The notes: generated from the sequence alone by a model not told the origin. DNA of 64,000 bases from Streptomyces coacervatus (GCF_029223485.1 NZ_JARHTP010000007.1:434001-498000); one strand, 5' to 3'. Shown: positions 26,592-35,849, counted from the stretch's first letter. A program made the numbers and translations.

Positions 26592-27685
26592 CGACGTTCA
26601 CCGAACGCTTCCGCGTCCCCGGCGCCTTCCTCCTCGGCGCGGTGCTGTTGCTGGGCGTCGCCCCGCTCGCCCTCTCCGACTTCCGGCTCTCCCTTCTGGC
26701 CAAATACCTCTGCTACGCGATCGTCGCCGTCGGCGTCAGCCTCGCCTGGGGCCGCGGCGGGCTGATGGTCCTCGGCCAGGGCGTCTTCTTCGGCCTCGGC
26801 GGCTACGCCATGGCCATGCACCTCAAGCTCACCGACGCCGCCGCGACCGGCGAGAAACTCCCCGACTTCATGCAGCTGTACGGCACTTCGGACGCGCTGC
26901 CCTGGTGGTGGAAGCCGTTCGCCAACCCGGCGTTCGCGCTCGCCATGACCGTGCTGCTGCCGATGGCGGTCGCCGCGGTGCTGGGCTTCTTCGTGTTCCG
27001 GCGCCGGGTGAAGGGCGCGTACTTCGCCATCCTCAGCCAGGCGCTCGCGGCAGCCCTCTCCATCTGGCTGATCGGCCAGCAGGCCACCACGGGCGGCACC
27101 AACGGCCTGACCGACATCCAGGGCTTCTTCGGCTACTCGCTGGACGACCCGGTCAACCAGCGGATGGTGTACTTCATCATCGCCGCCGTCCTGCTCCTGC
27201 TGATGGCCCTGGCCCGCCGGCTGTTCGTCAGCCGCTACGGCGAACTCCTCATCGCCGTACGGGACTCGGAGGAGCGGGTGCGCTTCCTCGGGTACGACCC
27301 GGCCAACGTCAAGCTCGTCGCGTACGTCGTCGCAGCGGGCATGGCCGGTCTCGCGGGGGCGCTGTTCGTACCGGCCGTCGGGATCATCTCCCCGGCGCTG
27401 ATCGGGATCGTGCCGTCCATCGGCTTCGTCATCGGCGCGGCGGTCGGCGGACGCGCCTCGCTGGTGGGCGCGGTGCTCGGTGCAGTCGCCGTGGCCTGGG
27501 CGCAGAGCACGCTCTCCGACGAGTTCCCGGCCGCATGGACGTACCTCCAGGGCCTGCTGTTCGTCCTGGCGGTCGGCTTCCTGCCGGGCGGTCTGGCCTC
27601 GCTGGGCGCGGTCCTGCGCAGGCGGCGGACGCCAACGGCCCGTAAAACGGAACCAGTTGCTGTGACAGCGGGAGAGACGGCATGA
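26588..27685 (+). CDS. urtC: Urea ABC transporter, permease UrtC
   Basis: A 365-residue LivM/UrtC-type permease with about 10 hydrophobic segments. It has WGRGGLMVLGQGVFFGLGGYAMAMHL, an extended periplasmic loop with the UrtC-like LPDFMQLYG, GGTNGLTDIQGF and the EAA-loop stretch RDSEERVRFLGYDPANVKL. Its ends overlap urtB and urtD by 4 nt each, so the operon is translationally coupled. Confidence 0.92.
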   Translation: MTTFTERFRVPGAFLLGAVLLLGVAPLALSDFRLSLLAKYLCYAIVAVGVSLAWGRGGLMVLGQGVFFGLGGYAMAMHLKLTDAAATGEKLPDFMQLYGTSDALPWWWKPFANPAFALAMTVLLPMAVAAVLGFFVFRRRVKGAYFAILSQALAAALSIWLIGQQATTGGTNGLTDIQGFFGYSLDDPVNQRMVYFIIAAVLLLLMALARRLFVSRYGELLIAVRDSEERVRFLGYDPANVKLVAYVVAAGMAGLAGALFVPAVGIISPALIGIVPSIGFVIGAAVGGRASLVGAVLGAVAVAWAQSTLSDEFPAAWTYLQGLLFVLAVGFLPGGLASLGAVLRRRRTPTARKTEPVAVTAGETA

Positions 27686-28458
27686 GCGGCGAGGGACTGA
27701 CCGTCCGCGACCTGAGGGTCACCTTCGACGGCTTCACCGCGGTCGACGGCGTGGACCTCGACATCCACCCCGGCGACCTGCGGTTCCTGATCGGACCGAA
27801 CGGAGCCGGGAAGACGACGCTCGTCGACGCGGTCACCGGTCTGGTGAAGGCGACGGGCTCGGTGCGCTTCGGCGGCGAGGAGCTGCTGGGGAAGGCGGTG
27901 CACCGGATCGCCCGGCTCGGGATCGGGCGGACGTTCCAAACTGCCACGGTCTTCGAGGAGTTGACGGTTCTTCAGAACCTGGACATCGCGGCCGGCGCCG
28001 GACGCGGACCGCTCACCCTGCTCCGACGCCGCAAGTCCGTACCGGAGTCGGTGACCAGGGCGCTGGAGACGACCGGTCTGACCGATCTGCGCGACCGCCC
28101 GGCAGGTGTCCTGGCCCACGGCCAGAAGCAGTGGCTGGAGATCGGCATGCTGCTGGTGCAGGACGTACGGCTGCTGCTGCTCGACGAGCCGGTGGCCGGC
28201 ATGAGCCACGAGGAACGTGAGGCGACCGGCGAACTCCTGCAGCGCGTCAGCGCGGACCGTACCGTCGTCGTCATCGAGCACGACATGGACTTCATGCGCT
28301 CCTTCGCCCGCAGCGTCAGCGTCCTGCACGCCGGAAAGGTCCTCAGCGAGGGCACGGTGGCCGAGGTCCAGGCCGACGCCAAGGTGCAGGAGGTCTACCT
28401 CGGGCGGGCCGCCGAACCGGAGCCCGCCCCTGCCGTCCCCGTCGCCGAGGAGGCGTGA
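27682..28458 (+). CDS. urtD: Urea ABC transporter, ATPase UrtD
   Basis: A 258-residue ABC ATPase. Walker A GPNGAGKTT is at 38-46. The Q-loop region is IGRTFQTATVFEELTVLQNL, and the signature is the UrtD-type LAHGQKQWLEIGM instead of LSGGQ. Walker B is LLLLDEPVAGM and the switch His is in VIEHDM. It energises UrtBC together with UrtE. Confidence 0.92.
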   Translation: MSGEGLTVRDLRVTFDGFTAVDGVDLDIHPGDLRFLIGPNGAGKTTLVDAVTGLVKATGSVRFGGEELLGKAVHRIARLGIGRTFQTATVFEELTVLQNLDIAAGAGRGPLTLLRRRKSVPESVTRALETTGLTDLRDRPAGVLAHGQKQWLEIGMLLVQDVRLLLLDEPVAGMSHEEREATGELLQRVSADRTVVVIEHDMDFMRSFARSVSVLHAGKVLSEGTVAEVQADAKVQEVYLGRAAEPEPAPAVPVAEEA

Positions 28459-28462
28459 CGCC

Positions 28463-29155
28463 ATGCTGGAACTGAGCAACATCCGGGCGGGCTACGACCG
28501 TACGCCCGTCCTGCACGACGTGACCGTCTCGGTCCCGAAGGACGGCGTCGCGGCCGTCCTCGGCCACAACGGCGCCGGCAAGTCCACTCTGCTGCGTACC
28601 GCGATGGGCCTGATCAAACCGAAGGGCGGGACCATCCTGCTGGACGGCGAAAACATCACCCGCCTCGCCCCGCACCAGCGGGTGGCGAGAGGGATGGCGT
28701 ATGTGCCGCAGGGCCAGCAGTCCTTCCCGCACCTGACGACGGCCGAGAACCTCCAACTCGTCGCGGACGGACGAAAGGACGGGAAGGAGGCGATCGCCGA
28801 GGCGCTCGACCTCTTTCCCGTCCTGGGTGAACTCTCCGGCCGCCGGGCCGGGTTGCTGTCCGGCGGCCAGCGCCAGCAACTCGCCATCGCGCGCGCCCTG
28901 GTGACCCGCCCGAGACTGCTTCTGCTCGACGAACCGACCGAGGGCATCCAGCCGTCGGTCGTCGCCGAGATCGAGGAGACGATCCTGACGCTGGCCCGGC
29001 GCGGCGGTCTGTCGGTGCTCCTCGTCGAACAGCACGTCGGCTTCGCGATGCGCGCCGCCCAGCGCTACTACGTCCTCGAAGCCGGCCGGGTCACCTCCGA
29101 CGGAGCGGGCGGCACGGAGTCCGAGCAGGCGGTACGGGCTGCGCTCAGCGTTTGA
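28463..29155 (+). CDS. urtE: Urea ABC transporter, ATPase UrtE
   Basis: A 230-residue ABC ATPase of the LivF/UrtE class. Walker A GHNGAGKST is at 34-42, then YVPQGQQSFPHLTTAENL, signature LSGGQRQQLAIARAL, Walker B LLLLDEPTEGIQP and LLVEQHVGFA. ATG 28463 is 4 nt after the urtD stop. Its 3' end overlaps the convergent DsbA-like gene by 11 bp. Confidence 0.92.
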   Translation: MLELSNIRAGYDRTPVLHDVTVSVPKDGVAAVLGHNGAGKSTLLRTAMGLIKPKGGTILLDGENITRLAPHQRVARGMAYVPQGQQSFPHLTTAENLQLVADGRKDGKEAIAEALDLFPVLGELSGRRAGLLSGGQRQQLAIARALVTRPRLLLLDEPTEGIQPSVVAEIEETILTLARRGGLSVLLVEQHVGFAMRAAQRYYVLEAGRVTSDGAGGTESEQAVRAALSV

Positions 29156-29804
29156 CCATCGCCCGGAAGTGGCGGTTGTTCAGTGGCGCGTTGCTGTAGA
29201 GGTGGTCCAGTACCTCGATGGTCCTGGCGGCGGTGCCGGCCTGGAACTGGGACGTGCGGTAGCGCCCGCCCACGATCACCGTGGGCATCTCGTTCACCTG
29301 GTAGCGCTCACGGAGCGCAGGTGCCGCCTTGACGGCGTCGTCGACCTCCTTGGACGTGTAGGCGGTGCTCACCGCCTGCGCGTCGAGTCCCTCCCGGGTA
29401 GCCCATCTCAGGACGTTCCGCTCGGTGGTGAGGTCCTTGCCCTCGTCCCGCACGGCCTTGAAGACCGCCAGCGCCTTCTTGTTCGCGACGCCGAGCTGGT
29501 CCAGTGTGTAGTACAGGCGGGCGTAGGCGTTCATGTCGGGCTGGTCCTCCCAGGTCGCGGGGATCCGCACCAGCTTCACCCGGGGACTCTGCTGCGCGGC
29601 CCAGTCCTCCAGCGGCTTTTCGAGCTCGTAGGAGTGCGGGCAGTCGTACCAGAACAACTCCGCCACCTCCCGCGTCTTCACGCCGCCGACCGGGTGCTCG
29701 AGCTTGAAGTACTCCACGCCCTCCTTCGGCTCGCCGTCGGCCGCGCCGAGCAGACAGGTCAGGACGGTCGACAGCGCGAACAGGCGCATGATCTTCTTCT
29801 TCAT
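29145..29804 (-). CDS. DsbA-like thioredoxin-fold protein with CPHS active site
   Basis: A 219-residue exported protein. MKKKIMRLFALSTVLTCLLGAADG is a signal peptide. The mature protein follows proteobacterial DsbA/DsbL: GVEYFKLEHPVGG, VAELFWYDCPHSYELE, then the helical insertion and the cis-Pro loop EMPTVIVGG. The active site is C55-P-H-S58, so the second Cys of CPHC is Ser. Dithiol oxidase chemistry is therefore unlikely; a mixed-disulfide trap, reductase or isomerase role is possible. The Lys-rich start and Gram-negative-like sequence suggest horizontal transfer. No dsbB is nearby. Confidence 0.8.
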   Translation of the reverse strand: MKKKIMRLFALSTVLTCLLGAADGEPKEGVEYFKLEHPVGGVKTREVAELFWYDCPHSYELEKPLEDWAAQQSPRVKLVRIPATWEDQPDMNAYARLYYTLDQLGVANKKALAVFKAVRDEGKDLTTERNVLRWATREGLDAQAVSTAYTSKEVDDAVKAAPALRERYQVNEMPTVIVGGRYRTSQFQAGTAARTIEVLDHLYSNAPLNNRHFRAMVKR

Positions 29805-29889
29805 GGCGGCCACCTTGGCGCTCCGCGCCCCCGGCGGACCTCGGTGACACTCGCAATGTCCCTCGTTCGGACCGCCCGAGAGGGCCAGG

Positions 29890-32013
29890 ATGCAGAACCT
29901 CCAGGAAGGGGAACGTGCGTTGACAGCAGCCGTCGCAGCAGCCGGGAGAACCCGCCTCTGGTCGCACCCGGAGCTCGGGCTGCACGCCTTCGTGGACGCC
30001 GCCGGCTCGGTCAGGCTGGGCACGTCCGACCGGAACTGGGCGGCCCTGGTCCCCCTCGTCGAGGCCACCGCCACCGGCCACGGACGCCTGTGGTCGGGTG
30101 AACGCTTCGTCGAGACGGCCATCGGCGACCGCCTGGCCTACCGCGGCCACGAGACGGTCGAGGACGGAGGCCGGGAGCGTACGACGATCCGGCTGGCGGA
30201 TTCCGTGACCGGCCTGGCCGCCGACGTCGTCCTGGAGACGTGCCGGGGCGCCGGTTTCCTGCGCGCTCGGGTGCGCCTGGTCAACGAGGGCGGCACACCG
30301 CTCCGGCTGGAGAGCGTGACCACCCTGACCCTCGGCGGCATCGCCGGCGCCGACGACGGCCTCGGGGGCCTGACCCTGCACTGGGCCGACAACGACTGGC
30401 TCGCCGAATGCCGCTGGCGCCGGACCGCCTTCCGCGACCAGGTCGTCCCGCTCAGCCGGTCCGTCCACGGACACGAGGGGCGCGGCTGCTTCGAGCGTTG
30501 CTCGCAGGGCAGTTGGTCGACCGGCCGCCATCTCCCGATGGGCGCGCTCACCGACCGGGACGGACGCGCCTGGCTGTGGCAGATCGAGTCCAGCGCGGGC
30601 TGGCGCTTCGAGACCGGCGAACGCGAAGGCGCCGCCTACGTCGCCCTGTTCGGCCCCGACGACGCCCACCACCAGTGGCACCAAACCCTCGCGCCCGGCG
30701 AGGAGTTCCACACCGTTCCCGCCGCCCTCGTCCGGACCGAGGCGGGCGGCCTGGACGCAGCCTTCGGTGAACTCACCGACTACCGCCGCGACATCCGCCG
30801 CGAACACCCCGACCACCGCACACTCCCGGTGATCTACAACGACTACATGAACACCCTGATGGGCGACCCGACCACCCGGAAACTCCTGCCGCTCATCGAG
30901 GCGGCCGGGGCGGCCGGCGCCGAGGTCTTCGTCATCGACGCGGGCTGGTACGACGACGACGCCCAGGGCTGGTGGGACGCCGTCGGCGCATGGGAGCCCG
31001 CCCGGGGGCGTTTCCCCGGCGGCATCCAGGAGGTTCTGGACGCGATCCGGGGGCACGGCATGACCCCGGGGCTGTGGCTGGAGCCCGAAGTCGTCGGCGT
31101 ACGCAGCCCGTTGGCCCGCACGCTGCCGCCCGAGGCGTTCTTCCGGCGCGGCGGCATCCGCGTCACCGAACACGGACGGCACCACCTGGACCTGCGTCAC
31201 CCCGCGGCGCGCGCCCATCTCGACTCGGTCGTGGACCGGCTGGCGGGCGAGTGGGGTGTCGGGTACCTCAAGCTCGACTACAACATCAACATCGGCCCCG
31301 GTACGGAGAACGGACCCGAGAGCCCAGGCTCCGGGCTGCTCGGGCACCACCGCGCCCACCTCGACTGGATGGCCTCCGTCCTCGACCGGCACCCCGGCCT
31401 GGTCCTGGAGAACTGCGGATCGGGCGGCCTGCGCATGGACTACGCCCAACTGACGGTGGCCCAGCTCCAGTCCACCAGCGACCAGCAGGACCTGCTGCGC
31501 TACCCGCCGATCGCCGCCGCGGCAGCCACCGCCGTGACCCCCGAGCAGGCGGCCGTGTGGGCCTACCCCCAGCCCGGCCACACCCTCGACGAGATCGCCT
31601 TCACCCTCGCCGGGGCGCTGCTCGGCCGGGTCCATCTCTCCGGCTTCCTCGACCGCATGAACGACGACCAGTTCGCCCTCGTACGCTCGGCGCTGCGCCT
31701 GTACAAGGACATCCGGCCGGAGATCGCCGGGGCGCGCCCCTTCTGGCCGCTGGGGCTGCCGGGCTGGGACGACGCCTGGATCGCCCAGGGACTGCGCGGT
31801 CGGCACTCCACATTCGTCACGGTGTGGCGCAGGGGTCCCGCCGACGGAACGAGCTGCGAACTCACCCTTCCCCACCTGCGCGGCGCCCGGCTCCAACCGT
31901 CCGTGCTCCACCCCACGGCGTCCGACAGCACGGCGGAGTGGGACGCGACCGAGGCGAAGCTCACCGTCTTCCTGCCCCGCCCCGACACGGCGGTCCTCCT
32001 CCGGCTCAGGTGA
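29890..32013 (+). CDS. Alpha-galactosidase, glycoside hydrolase family 36
   Basis: A 707-residue GH36 enzyme. The N-terminal beta-supersandwich (to ~310) precedes the TIM barrel, which starts around PVIYNDYMNTLMGDPT and includes VFVIDAGWYDDD. The nucleophile is Asp463 in YLKLDYN and the acid/base is Asp531 in STSDQQD. The ENCGSGGLRMDY and HLSGFLDRMN stretches are family hallmarks. There is no signal peptide, so it should act inside the cell on imported galactosides. ATG 29890 is used; a TTG at 29920 behind GGAAGGGG is an alternative. The 3' end overlaps the convergent pseudogene. Confidence 0.9.
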   Translation: MQNLQEGERALTAAVAAAGRTRLWSHPELGLHAFVDAAGSVRLGTSDRNWAALVPLVEATATGHGRLWSGERFVETAIGDRLAYRGHETVEDGGRERTTIRLADSVTGLAADVVLETCRGAGFLRARVRLVNEGGTPLRLESVTTLTLGGIAGADDGLGGLTLHWADNDWLAECRWRRTAFRDQVVPLSRSVHGHEGRGCFERCSQGSWSTGRHLPMGALTDRDGRAWLWQIESSAGWRFETGEREGAAYVALFGPDDAHHQWHQTLAPGEEFHTVPAALVRTEAGGLDAAFGELTDYRRDIRREHPDHRTLPVIYNDYMNTLMGDPTTRKLLPLIEAAGAAGAEVFVIDAGWYDDDAQGWWDAVGAWEPARGRFPGGIQEVLDAIRGHGMTPGLWLEPEVVGVRSPLARTLPPEAFFRRGGIRVTEHGRHHLDLRHPAARAHLDSVVDRLAGEWGVGYLKLDYNINIGPGTENGPESPGSGLLGHHRAHLDWMASVLDRHPGLVLENCGSGGLRMDYAQLTVAQLQSTSDQQDLLRYPPIAAAAATAVTPEQAAVWAYPQPGHTLDEIAFTLAGALLGRVHLSGFLDRMNDDQFALVRSALRLYKDIRPEIAGARPFWPLGLPGWDDAWIAQGLRGRHSTFVTVWRRGPADGTSCELTLPHLRGARLQPSVLHPTASDSTAEWDATEAKLTVFLPRPDTAVLLRLR

Positions 32014-32631
32014 AGGTCACCTCGGCGCTCGCGTGCCGAGCCTCGCGGCGGGTGGCGAGGTGCAGCCGGGCGGGCCCGTCGGAGGGCGTGCCGTCGGCCA
32101 GGAGGTGTTCGCCCACGAACGCCGGCCGGTGCAGCCGGTAGGACAGTGACTCGACCTGCCGCTCCGGGGTGTTCCTGCGGACCAGCTCCAGCATCAGCAG
32201 TACGGGGTGTCGCAGTGAATGCGGTGGGCGTTGGCGGTGAGCGCGCTGAAACGGCACGGGCCCTCCGGCTCCGGTACGGCGGAGTCGTCGAGCACCTCGA
32301 CCAGGCAGATACGGCCCTGCTGCCGGAACTCCTGGCGTTCGGTGACGAACAGCAGCTCGCCGCTGCGGCCCTGCTTCGGAGCGACCGCGGCCAGACTGCT
32401 GACGCGTTCTGCCGGTTCGCCGAGGCGCAACGGTTCGCCGATCGTGCACCGTCCTCCCGCGAACATGCGCCGGCGGCGGGGAACGGGAGGCAGGAAGCGG
32501 GCCGCTTCGGGGAGATCCAGCAGCGCCGACAGGGCCGCCGCCGGACCGGGCGGCAGGGCGTCCGTGTCCGTGACCGGCTCGGGGTGCCAGGACTCGACGT
32601 AGGAGGCGAGGGAGACGGGGGAGGCGGGCAT
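32006..32631 (-). pseudogene. HTD2/MaoC-type acyl dehydratase, inactivated by an internal deletion
   Basis: The frame from ATG 32631 (behind GGAGG) reads YVESWHPEPVTDTDALPPGP, LPPVPRRRRMFAGGRC and LTANAHRIHCDTPYC, then stops at 32194. The homologous C-terminus (LELVRRNTPERQVESLSYRLHRPAFVGE to AEVTFT) continues in another frame to 32006. At the join the usual catalytic-region peptide after HRIHxDxPY, running to VHGP, is missing. This indicates a deletion of several tens of bases that also shifts the frame. The intact family is mesaconyl-C4-CoA hydratase/HTD2-like. Confidence 0.75.
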
Positions 32632-32674
32632 GGGCCTCCTTTCCTTTCCGTGACGCGCGCCACATATCGACCTT

Positions 32675-32702
32675 GGAACTCCGTCTTGGGACGCTCCGAC
32701 TC
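32675..32702 (+). promoter_or_regulatory. ECF-type promoter of the copper operon
   Basis: GGAACT (32675-32680), then 16 bp, then CGACTC (32697-32702). The -35 AAC core and CGNCT -10 are typical of ECF sigma factors. The element is identical in -35, spacing and CGACT to the one at 37475-37502. Transcription would start at about 32708-32710, that is at the GTG codon, so the mRNA may be leaderless. Confidence 0.6.
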
Positions 32703-32709
32703 CTGAAGC

Positions 32710-32946
32710 GTGGACGAGTCACGGCAATTCTCCCCCGATCCGGGTGCGGTGCCACGGAAACCGGCGCCCCCACCCGCGCTCTGCGGCTTCCTTCTGCTCC
32801 TGCTCTTGATATTCGCGGTGTCGTACGTCGTCGGGGCCCACGCCGGACCCGTCGCACCCGGCATGCACGGCACCGGAACGAGCAAGGGCGGAGGCGGCGG
32901 GAGCACGGGCGACGACATGGGGAACATGCACGGCGGAGGCAACTGA
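32710..32946 (+). CDS. Small membrane peptide with Met/His/Gly-rich tail (copper-associated)
   Basis: A 78-residue protein from GTG 32710. One membrane helix (LCGFLLLLLLIFAVSYVVGAHAG) is followed by an outside tail with MHGTG, poly-Gly and DDMGNMHGGG. Met and His clusters of this kind bind Cu(I)/Cu(II). Its stop overlaps the copA start (TGATG), so it is co-translated with the copper ATPase. It is probably a periplasmic-side copper-binding accessory peptide. The family is unknown to me. Confidence 0.65.
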   Translation: MDESRQFSPDPGAVPRKPAPPPALCGFLLLLLLIFAVSYVVGAHAGPVAPGMHGTGTSKGGGGGSTGDDMGNMHGGGN

Positions 32947-35204
32947 TGGGCGCCGAACCGATGGTGGCCCTGGTCACGACGGATCTGACCGTCGGCGGCA
33001 TGACCTGCGCGGCCTGTGTGAAGCGCGTCGAGAAGAAGCTCGGCAAGCTGGACGGCGTCACGGCGACCGTCAATCTGGCCACCGGGCGGGCCCGGGTGAG
33101 CCACCCGCCGCAGATCGGCCCGGACGAACTCGTCGCCACGGTCGAGAGGGCCGGCTATACGGCCGCTCTCCCCGAGCCGCCGAGGAAGCAGCAGCCCGAG
33201 GAGCGGGGCCGGGAGTCCGAGGACGCCCGGCAGGAGCGTGACCGTCTGCTCGTCACCGCGCTGCTCTCCGTTCCCGTCCTCGTGCTGTCGATGGTGCCCG
33301 CGCTCCAGTTCCGCAACTGGCAGTGGCTGTGCTTCGTGCTCGCGGCGCCGGTCGCCGTGTGGGGCGCGTGGCCGTTCCACACGCGGGCGGTACGCGGGCT
33401 GCGGCACTCCGCGGCGACCATGGACACGCTGGTCTCGCTGGGCGTGGTGGCGTCCTTCTCCTGGTCGGCGTACGCGCTCTTCCTCGGTGGCGCGGGTGCC
33501 CCCGGGATGCGGATGCCGTTCAGTCTCGTGCCCTCGGCCTCGGACGGTCTGGCGCACCTCTACCTCGAAGCAGCCGTCGGCGTACCGCTGTTCGTGCTCG
33601 CGGGCCGGTTCCTGGAGGCCCGGGCCCGGCGCGGGACCGGGGCGGCGATGCGGTCGCTGGCCCGACTCGCCGCCAAGGAAGTCGCCGTACGGGAAGGCGG
33701 CTCCGAACGGCTCGTCCCCATCGAGGAGTTGGACGTCGGGCAGGTCTTCGTCGTACGGCCCGGCGAGCGGGTCGCCACCGACGGGCAGGTGGTGGAGGGC
33801 AGTTCGGCCGTGGATCTCTCCCTGGTCACCGGAGAGGCCGAACCCGTCGAGGTCGGGCCCGGCTCGGCCGTGGTCGGTGGGGCCGTCAACGCGGGTGGGC
33901 TGCTGCTCGTACGGGCCACCGCGGTCGGCGCGGACACCCAGCTCGCACGGATCACAAAACTCGTGACCGAGGCGCAGGCCGGCAAGGCGAAGGCGCAGCG
34001 GCTGGCCGACTCGGTGGCCGGGGTCTTCGTCCCCGTGGTGCTGGCGCTGGCCGTCACGGCGCTCGGGTTCTGGCTGGGTGCCGGAGCCGATCCGCAGGCG
34101 GCGATCACCGCGTGCGTCGCCGTCCTGGTCGTGGCCTGTCCGTGCGCGCTCGGCCTGGCCACACCGACCGCGCTGATGGCCGCCACGGGGCGCGGTGCCC
34201 AACTGGGTGTCCTCGTCACCGGTCCGCAGGCCCTGGAGGGGCTCCGGCACCTCGACACCGTCGTCCTGGACAAGACCGGCACGCTCACCTCGGGGCATAT
34301 GAGCGTCGCCCGGATCACCGTCGTACCGGACGGTCTCGGTCGTGCCGCGGCGCTGCGGCTGGCAGGAGCCGTCGAGCAGGGATCGGAGCATCCGGTGGGG
34401 CGGGCCATTGCCGCGTATGCCCGCCGGGAAACGGGCGAGCGGCTGCCCGAAGTGGGCGAGTTCAGCGCCTTGCCCGGCAAAGGGGTTCGCGGCCGCGTCG
34501 AGGGACGGCTGGTCGAAGTGCTCGCGCCGGACGACGAGTTGCCCGCCGGACCGTCCGTGGAGGTGGACGAAGCCGCGGCGCACACACCGGTGCTGGTGTA
34601 CGTGGACGGCGTGGCCGAGGCCCTGATCGAGGTCGGCGACGTGGTGCGGCCCGGCAGCTATCGGGCCGTGGACCGGCTGCGGCGCCTGGGCATACGGCCC
34701 GTGCTCGCCACCGGCGACCGGGAGGCACCCGCCCGGTCCGTCGCGAAGGCTCTGGGCATCGACGAGGTGCACGCCCGCTGCACCCCTCAGGACAAGGCCG
34801 GTCTCGTACGGGACCTGCAGGAGCAGGGCTGCCGGGTCGCGGTCGTCGGCGACGGCGTCAACGACGCCGCAGCACTCGCCGGCGCCGATCTCGGCATCGC
34901 CATGGGCAGCGGTACCGACGTGGCCATCGGGGCCGCCGACGTGACCCTCGTACGCGGCGACATCGAAGCCCTGGCGGACGCCGTACGACTGGCCCGGCGC
35001 ACGCTCGGCACCATCCGTACCAATCTCGTCTGGGCCTTCGGCTACAACGTCGTGACCGTGCCGCTCGCCATGGTCGGCCTGCTCAACCCGATGCTCGCCG
35101 CGGCGGCGATGTCGGTCAGTTCGCTGGTGGTGGTCGGCAACAGTCTGCGGCTGCGCGGCCGGCAGCCCTCGCCCGCTGCTGCCGCACGGAGGCGTACCCG
35201 ATGA
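32946..35204 (+). CDS. copA: Copper-translocating P1B-type ATPase
   Basis: A 752-residue P-type ATPase. The N-terminal heavy-metal-associated domain has GGMTCAACVKRVEKKL, with Cys21 and Cys24. The membrane metal site is CPC (398-400) in VVACPCALGLATPT. The phosphorylated Asp442 is in DKTGTLTSGH, followed by HP (EHPVGRA) and GDGVNDAAALAGADLG. The last helices contain YNVVTVPLAM and MSVSSLVVVGNSLRLR, matching the Cu(I)-exporting P1B-1 class. It pumps Cu(I) out of the cytoplasm. It sits in an operon with two copper-binding proteins. Confidence 0.9.
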   Translation: MGAEPMVALVTTDLTVGGMTCAACVKRVEKKLGKLDGVTATVNLATGRARVSHPPQIGPDELVATVERAGYTAALPEPPRKQQPEERGRESEDARQERDRLLVTALLSVPVLVLSMVPALQFRNWQWLCFVLAAPVAVWGAWPFHTRAVRGLRHSAATMDTLVSLGVVASFSWSAYALFLGGAGAPGMRMPFSLVPSASDGLAHLYLEAAVGVPLFVLAGRFLEARARRGTGAAMRSLARLAAKEVAVREGGSERLVPIEELDVGQVFVVRPGERVATDGQVVEGSSAVDLSLVTGEAEPVEVGPGSAVVGGAVNAGGLLLVRATAVGADTQLARITKLVTEAQAGKAKAQRLADSVAGVFVPVVLALAVTALGFWLGAGADPQAAITACVAVLVVACPCALGLATPTALMAATGRGAQLGVLVTGPQALEGLRHLDTVVLDKTGTLTSGHMSVARITVVPDGLGRAAALRLAGAVEQGSEHPVGRAIAAYARRETGERLPEVGEFSALPGKGVRGRVEGRLVEVLAPDDELPAGPSVEVDEAAAHTPVLVYVDGVAEALIEVGDVVRPGSYRAVDRLRRLGIRPVLATGDREAPARSVAKALGIDEVHARCTPQDKAGLVRDLQEQGCRVAVVGDGVNDAAALAGADLGIAMGSGTDVAIGAADVTLVRGDIEALADAVRLARRTLGTIRTNLVWAFGYNVVTVPLAMVGLLNPMLAAAAMSVSSLVVVGNSLRLRGRQPSPAAAARRRTR

Positions 35205-35710
35205 CTCAGCAGTCCCTCTGGCGGCCGACCCGTCGCCGCCTCACCGACACGCTGCTCGCCGCGCTCGCGCCCGTCGCGGTGTGCAGCATCGCGCTCGGAG
35301 GTCTGACGTCCTGGGTCGGTGCCGGGAAGGCGGGCAGCCCGGCCCGGATCGCCGTGTCGAACGGGCGGATCTTCCTGCCGTACGGCAACACCACCGAAAC
35401 CGCCGCCTTCTTCGACGTCACCAACCTCGGCGGGGCCGACGACCGCCTGCTCGGGGTGACCTCCTCCGCCACGAGCGGGGAGATCACCCTCAGCCGCCAT
35501 CGCATGATCGGCAGCGGGGTCGCTTCCAGGGCCGACGTGTCCTCGGCCGCCGTCCCCGCGGGCGGCCAAGTGTCCATGTCTCCGGGCAGCCTGGACGTCA
35601 CGCTGACGGCCAAGGCACACATGCGGGCCGGTGACCTCGTGCCGTTCACGCTGCGGTTCGAGCACAGTGGGTCGGTCGAGACTCTCGCGGTGGTGATCCG
35701 GCCTGGTTGA
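35201..35710 (+). CDS. PCu(A)C-like (DUF461) copper chaperone
   Basis: A 169-residue protein overlapping the copA stop by 4 nt. A membrane/signal segment at ~17-40 (LLAALAPVAVCSIALGGLTSWV) is followed by a beta-rich domain. This has NTTETAAFFDVTNLGGADDRLLGVTSS, SRHRM, PAGGQVSMSPG and AKAHMRAGDLVPFTLRFE. The order H-x-M ... M ... H-M resembles the copper site of PCu(A)C proteins, though its spacing is degenerate. It likely hands copper between the membrane and outside partners. Confidence 0.72.
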   Translation: MTQQSLWRPTRRRLTDTLLAALAPVAVCSIALGGLTSWVGAGKAGSPARIAVSNGRIFLPYGNTTETAAFFDVTNLGGADDRLLGVTSSATSGEITLSRHRMIGSGVASRADVSSAAVPAGGQVSMSPGSLDVTLTAKAHMRAGDLVPFTLRFEHSGSVETLAVVIRPG

Positions 35711-35764
35711 CAGGAAGACGGGCAGAACTCCAGGCCGGTTCCAGCCCGTTGCGGTGGTCTGGAT

Positions 35765-35786
35765 CACACTCTGTGGATTGAGTGTG
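35765..35786. promoter_or_regulatory. Inverted repeat upstream of the Met-rich membrane gene
   Basis: CACACTC (35765-35771) and GAGTGTG (35780-35786) form a perfect 7-bp dyad with an 8-bp centre, 64 bp upstream of 35850. It could be an operator. No ECF-type motif was found in this gap. Confidence 0.35.
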
Positions 35787-35849
35787 GTCCCCTGTGGTTT
35801 TCCGTACCCCTGCATGACGGCCGACGTCCGGATGCGAGGATGAGGCGCC

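Noticed and set aside
31563..34772. 1069-codon open frame on the minus strand
   Set aside because: It is antisense to the GH36, copA and small copper genes and its peptide is Arg/Gly/Pro-rich low complexity, a usual result of high-GC codon bias.
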